Shown piece after piece: positions 5,956 to 8,957 of a stretch of DNA of 8,957 nt (the stretch's first letter is position 1; every line of letters begins with the position of its first letter). Under the pieces are notes generated by a model. That model made no database searches, was not told the DNA's origin, and saw nothing but the letters and a program-made list of their open reading frames with translations. Origin of the DNA: Acidobacteriota bacterium (lineage in GTDB: Bacteria > Acidobacteriota > Terriglobia > UBA7540); contig JAKAWN010000038.1 of NCBI GenBank assembly GCA_021827245.1, positions 1-8,957 of the forward strand, in the 5' to 3' direction. The position numbers and the translations under genes are program-made.

Positions 5956-6054
5956 GACGGGCTGGCGGCGTGGCGGCTTATGCTCCATCGAAGACAGTGA
6001 TTCAGAGCCAGTTGCCCCGACAGTTTTTTAGCACGTTATACACTTCATATTTCA

Positions 6055-6061
6055 GGGGAGG
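6055..6061 (+). promoter_or_regulatory. Strong ribosome binding site for the GMC dehydrogenase
   Basis: GGGGAGG lies five bases before ATG 6067 and is the best Shine-Dalgarno match in the window, fixing the start. The 111-base gap before the gene also holds a poor promoter candidate (TTGCCC 6012-6017, TATACA 6037-6042, 19-base spacer) that I would not rely on. Confidence 0.75.
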
Positions 6062-6066
6062 CCTGG

Positions 6067-7737
6067 ATGGCCGAGGTTTACGACGTTGTTGTCATAGGAT
6101 CCGGTGCTGCCGGGGGCATGGCAGCAATGCAATTATGTCTGAAAGGTCTGAAGGTCCTTATGCTGGAGCGGGGGCCGAAGTTTAATATTGCGACGGATTT
6201 CCACCATCATTGGAAGCCTTACCGGTTTCCGTTCCGGGGCCAGATCCCGCCTTCTGAGCGCGCAATGTACAACTACACGGCCGACGAATGGAACAAGAAG
6301 CACTTCGTGAATGAGCTTGAGAATCCTTATACGGGAAAGAAGTTTGTGTGGGTCCGGGCACAGGCGGTGGGCGGCAAGACGCTCCATTGGGGACTTGTTT
6401 CGCTTCGCTTCAGCCCGCGCGATTTCAAAGCGGCCAGCTATGATGGCGTGGGAACGGACTGGCCCATTTCCTACGAAGACGTGGAACCATATTACAGCAA
6501 GGTTGAAGATTTGATTGGAGTCTGCGGCCACGCGGACCACCTGCCGGACAATCCCGACAGCCATTTCCTCCCACCGGTGCCTTTCACCTGCGCGGAAGCC
6601 ATATTCAAACGGCAGGTCGAGAGCAACACGCCGGACCGGAATGTGATTCACGGGCGGTCCGCAACGGTGACCAAGCCTGGATTTAATGGGCGCGCGCCTT
6701 GCCACTATTGCGGGCATTGCGGGCGGGTCTGCAATGTTGCGGCGTCGTTTAGTTCGGTTGGAGTTCTGCTTCCCATCGCGGAGAAGACCGGCAACCTGAC
6801 CACCCGCACGAACGCCGTGGTCTGGAAGATTACCACGGACAAGGAAAATCGCGCGCGGAGTGTCGTGTTCATCGACCGTATCACCCGGCAGGTTGAGGAA
6901 GTTTATGGCAAAGTCGTCGTGGTCGGCGCCGGTACCCTGGATTCAACCCGTATCCTGCTGAACTCGAAGAACGGCGATTACCCGAACGGCCTGGGCAATT
7001 CGAGCGGGGTACTGGGCAAGTATTTCTGCGAACAGATTATGCCGGGCGACATCACCGGACTGATTCCCCGGCTCAAAGGAAATGCAAATCGCGGCGGTGA
7101 CGCCAGGCCGGCCGGCAGCGGGATTTACATTCCGCGATTTCGGAACCTGAAAGGAAAGCGGAGAGATTTCGTGCGCGGTTACGGGTTCGAGGGCGGCGGC
7201 GGAAGCAGCGAATTTCCCGGCTTTGCCAACAAAATCCCCGGCTTTGGCGCCCACTTCAAGGAGGAAGTCAAAGAATACTACGCCACGGTGATCAGTATCG
7301 GCTCCTTTGGCGAGGTTGTGCCGCGGGCTGAAAATCACGTGGAAATCGATCCTGTGGTCCGCGACGCCTGGGGAATTCCGGTCCTGAAATTTGAGGTTGA
7401 ATGGGGACCAAACGAGCTTGCCATGGCCAGGGATGCCGTCGATACACAGCACGAGATGTTCAGGAAGGCGGGGATTGAAATCATCAGCGAGCGGACCACG
7501 CCGTTGCCTCCGGGATGGAGCATCCATTCGGCCGGAACCGCCCGCATGGGAAACGATCCCAAGACCTCATACCTGAATAAATTCAATCAATCTCACGACA
7601 TCAAGAATCTCTTTGTGGCGGACGCGGCTTGCTTTGTCAATTCCACTGAGAAAAATCCGACACTGACCATCCTGGCGCTTTCAATGAGAACCGCCGGCTA
7701 CATTGCTGAACAGATGCGAACCGGGGCGCTTGGCTAG
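6067..7737 (+). CDS. FAD-dependent GMC oxidoreductase, sugar dehydrogenase catalytic subunit
   Basis: This 556-residue flavoprotein should oxidise a sugar or polyol hydroxyl and pass electrons on rather than to oxygen. The N-terminal Rossmann motif is VVVIGSGAAGGMAAM (G11, G13, G16) with acidic Glu34 in LMLERG for the ADP ribose. A WVRAQAVGGKTLHWG segment (about 95-109) is the GMC region near the flavin. A cysteine cluster CHYCGHCGRVC has C212, C215, C218 and C222. The C-terminal domain has the catalytic pair His487 (SIHSAGTARMG) and Asn530 (EKNPTLTI). From memory, the iron-sulfur Cys of Burkholderia FAD-glucose dehydrogenase alpha subunit occur at closely matching positions, so this belongs to the glucose/gluconate/glucoside-3-dehydrogenase branch. 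It has no signal peptide; in this family it is carried across the membrane with the Tat-signal small subunit, which is the next gene 39 nt downstream. The substrate is unknown; C3 oxidation of a glycoside fits the neighbours. Confidence 0.92.
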   Translation: MAEVYDVVVIGSGAAGGMAAMQLCLKGLKVLMLERGPKFNIATDFHHHWKPYRFPFRGQIPPSERAMYNYTADEWNKKHFVNELENPYTGKKFVWVRAQAVGGKTLHWGLVSLRFSPRDFKAASYDGVGTDWPISYEDVEPYYSKVEDLIGVCGHADHLPDNPDSHFLPPVPFTCAEAIFKRQVESNTPDRNVIHGRSATVTKPGFNGRAPCHYCGHCGRVCNVAASFSSVGVLLPIAEKTGNLTTRTNAVVWKITTDKENRARSVVFIDRITRQVEEVYGKVVVVGAGTLDSTRILLNSKNGDYPNGLGNSSGVLGKYFCEQIMPGDITGLIPRLKGNANRGGDARPAGSGIYIPRFRNLKGKRRDFVRGYGFEGGGGSSEFPGFANKIPGFGAHFKEEVKEYYATVISIGSFGEVVPRAENHVEIDPVVRDAWGIPVLKFEVEWGPNELAMARDAVDTQHEMFRKAGIEIISERTTPLPPGWSIHSAGTARMGNDPKTSYLNKFNQSHDIKNLFVADAACFVNSTEKNPTLTILALSMRTAGYIAEQMRTGALG

Positions 7738-7776
7738 GCGTGTCCGGCCACCCTGTGGAAATGGAGATGCATTGTT

Positions 7777-8406
7777 ATGACGAAGAAAAATGAAAATGAG
7801 ACCAACCAGGGCCGGCGCGATGCTCTGAAGACCCTTGTGATGGGCGCTGGCGGACTTACGACTCTCCCCATTCTGGGGCAGGTGGAAACCGCCCGGGTCG
7901 CCACTGCGGTCGGGGCAACACCAGGCGCTGATGCTGCAGCTCAGACCGAAGCCAACTGGAAGCCGCAGTTCTTTGACGAGCACCATGATCAAACGCTGAT
8001 TGTCCTGACGGACCTGATTATTCCTGCAACCGACACGCCCGGAGCAAAGGCAGCGCTTGTCAATCGATACCTCGATTTGAAATACAATGAGGAAACCGCC
8101 GATCGCAAGGAGGAGATCATCCAGGCACTGGCTTGGTTCGACGGCCGCAGCCTTTCAACCCATGGCAAGCCATTTGTCAGCCTCACGCAGGAAGAACAAA
8201 CGGCCATACTGGAACCTCTGGCTGATCCCAGTAACACCAACCCTGAAGACCAGCCAGGCAGGAAGGCTTTTGAGCTGATTAAAGAGTTGACCATCTTTGG
8301 TTACTATACGTCCAAAATCGGACTCGACGAGGAGCTGCAATACCGTGGTGATGCCTACAATACTTCGTTCCCGGGCGCATGCACGAATCCTGAGTACGAG
8401 TCGTAG
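7777..8406 (+). CDS. Gluconate 2-dehydrogenase subunit 3 family protein (Tat-exported small subunit)
   Basis: This 209-residue protein has a twin-arginine-like leader QGRRDALKTL (R13-R14), a weakly hydrophobic region to about 33 and an Ala-rich linker. The small-subunit domain follows: FDEHHDQTLIVLTDLIIPATDTPGA (about 66-90), a helical middle (KEEIIQALAWFDGRS, SLTQEEQTAILEPLA) and the typical ending FELIKELTIFGYYTSKIGLDEELQYRGD with FPGACTNPEY. In this family the protein acts as chaperone and Tat hitch-hiker carrier for the GMC subunit directly upstream, and may complete the electron-transfer complex. A GGAG at 7763-7766, 10 nt before the ATG, is a weak ribosome site. No cytochrome c subunit gene follows, unlike three-subunit dehydrogenases, so the electron acceptor must be encoded elsewhere. 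Confidence 0.9.
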   Translation: MTKKNENETNQGRRDALKTLVMGAGGLTTLPILGQVETARVATAVGATPGADAAAQTEANWKPQFFDEHHDQTLIVLTDLIIPATDTPGAKAALVNRYLDLKYNEETADRKEEIIQALAWFDGRSLSTHGKPFVSLTQEEQTAILEPLADPSNTNPEDQPGRKAFELIKELTIFGYYTSKIGLDEELQYRGDAYNTSFPGACTNPEYES

Positions 8407-8505
8407 CATTTCAGACGTCAACATTCGGAGCGATTGCCTGATTAAGTGCACATCGCGCACATCTCGAACTGGAAGATAAGCCAAAGCTAAGGATAAGGAA
8501 GCGCA
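8407..8505. other. Short intergenic gap, nothing recognised
   Basis: The 99 bases between the small-subunit stop and the next ATG show no clear terminator or promoter. Confidence 0.4.
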
Positions 8506-8957
8506 ATGGAAAAGAGAGACCGTGGTTCCTTACGTTGTGATTTGTTCGGGTTGATTTTCGTTTTTGCTGCCGTCTGTGCGTCGCCCGCATCAAGCCGGGC
8601 GGCCGTTTCGATCCACAATCCCTGGTTGTCGGTGACGGTCAACTCGCAGGACGGGTCGTATTCGATTCATGCCAGCAGTTTGCCGGCGCCGGTGCTTGAA
8701 TCGAACGTCGGGGCCGAGGTAAACCACAAATGGCTGCTTTCAAGCGCCTACCCGCATCATGAAGCTGCTCAGAGCACTTTCCAGGATGCTCTGGGTTCCG
8801 GCCAGCAGGTGGCCGTCACTTTCAGCGGCCTCAGTTCCGAGCCTGACCTCGTCTGCATCCTGCGCCTGTACAATGATCTTCATTACGGAACGATCCAAGT
8901 CGAAGTGGTGAACCACACTTCAAAGAGCGTTTCCGTTCAATCCATCCGCGACGTCAA
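8506..8957 (+). CDS. Secreted protein, possible alpha-galactosidase-like glycoside hydrolase, N-terminal part (3' truncated)
   Basis: An uninterrupted frame of 150 codons runs from ATG 8506 to the window end. AAGGA at 8495-8499, six bases upstream of the ATG, supports the start. Residues 1-33 form a Sec signal: basic start (KRDRGSLR), hydrophobic DLFGLIFVFAAVCA and a cleavage site near SSRA-A. The mature part is beta-rich: NPWLSVTVNSQDGSYSIHA, VLESNVGAEVNHKW, SGQQVAVTFSGL, LVCILRLYNDLHYGTIQVEVVNHTSKSVSVQSI. This looks like an N-terminal beta-sandwich of a large glycoside hydrolase, and resembles N-termini I have seen annotated as alpha-galactosidase (GH27/GH36-like) in Acidobacteriota. The catalytic barrel is outside the window, so the enzyme class is tentative; the coding call and secretion are firm. 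It would release sugars at the cell surface for the dehydrogenase and cytoplasmic enzymes upstream. Confidence 0.72.
   Translation, partial: MEKRDRGSLRCDLFGLIFVFAAVCASPASSRAAVSIHNPWLSVTVNSQDGSYSIHASSLPAPVLESNVGAEVNHKWLLSSAYPHHEAAQSTFQDALGSGQQVAVTFSGLSSEPDLVCILRLYNDLHYGTIQVEVVNHTSKSVSVQSIRDV

Noticed and set aside
6133..6717. 194-codon antisense frame inside the GMC gene
   Set aside because: It is a shadow of the GMC coding sequence and its composition is not protein-like.

Overview
This 8,957-base window is a dense stretch of bacterial chromosome of moderately high GC. Every gene I can support lies on the + strand, and together they look like one accessory sugar-catabolism locus. Several features fit an environmental Acidobacteriota genome best: a Gfo/Idh/MocA oxidoreductase next to TIM-barrel sugar enzymes, Tat-exported proteins, a GMC oxidoreductase paired with a gluconate-2-dehydrogenase subunit-3-type protein, and a palindromic intergenic element. 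Planctomycetota or Verrucomicrobiota cannot be excluded from sequence alone.

Layout. (1) 1-458: the C-terminal part of a Gfo/Idh/MocA oxidoreductase, cut by the window edge. (2) 459-810: a 352-base non-coding leader with a 12-bp purine tandem repeat, a plausible sigma-70 promoter and a leader hairpin. (3) 811-3685: a tight three-gene operon of a double-SIS sugar isomerase/deglycase-like protein, a PfkB sugar kinase (8-nt gap) and an amidohydrolase-2 family enzyme (4-nt overlap). A double-hairpin palindromic repeat follows (3714-3781), then a divergent YjbQ/UPF0047 protein (3811-4242). (4) 4417-5955: a sugar-phosphate isomerase/epimerase-like TIM barrel whose reading frame is broken near its 3' end, then a Tat-signal protein of unknown function one base downstream. 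(5) 6067-8406: an FAD-dependent GMC dehydrogenase with a cysteine cluster and its Tat-exported small subunit, resembling the alpha/gamma pair of FAD glucose or glucoside-3-dehydrogenases. (6) 8506-end: the start of a secreted protein, possibly an alpha-galactosidase-like glycoside hydrolase, cut by the window edge.

How the genes may work together (inference). Two modules can be read. SIS protein, PfkB kinase and TIM-barrel epimerase are the same three families as FrlB, FrlD and FrlC of fructoselysine (Amadori compound) breakdown, here with an amidohydrolase and a YjbQ protein added. Separately, GMC dehydrogenase plus small subunit, the TIM-barrel enzyme and the Gfo/Idh oxidoreductase match the families used in 3-keto-glycoside pathways, where a sugar is oxidised at C3 outside the cytoplasm and then cleaved. 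The SIS-PfkB-amidohydrolase-YjbQ combination is the part I cannot assign to a described pathway and is the best candidate for something new.
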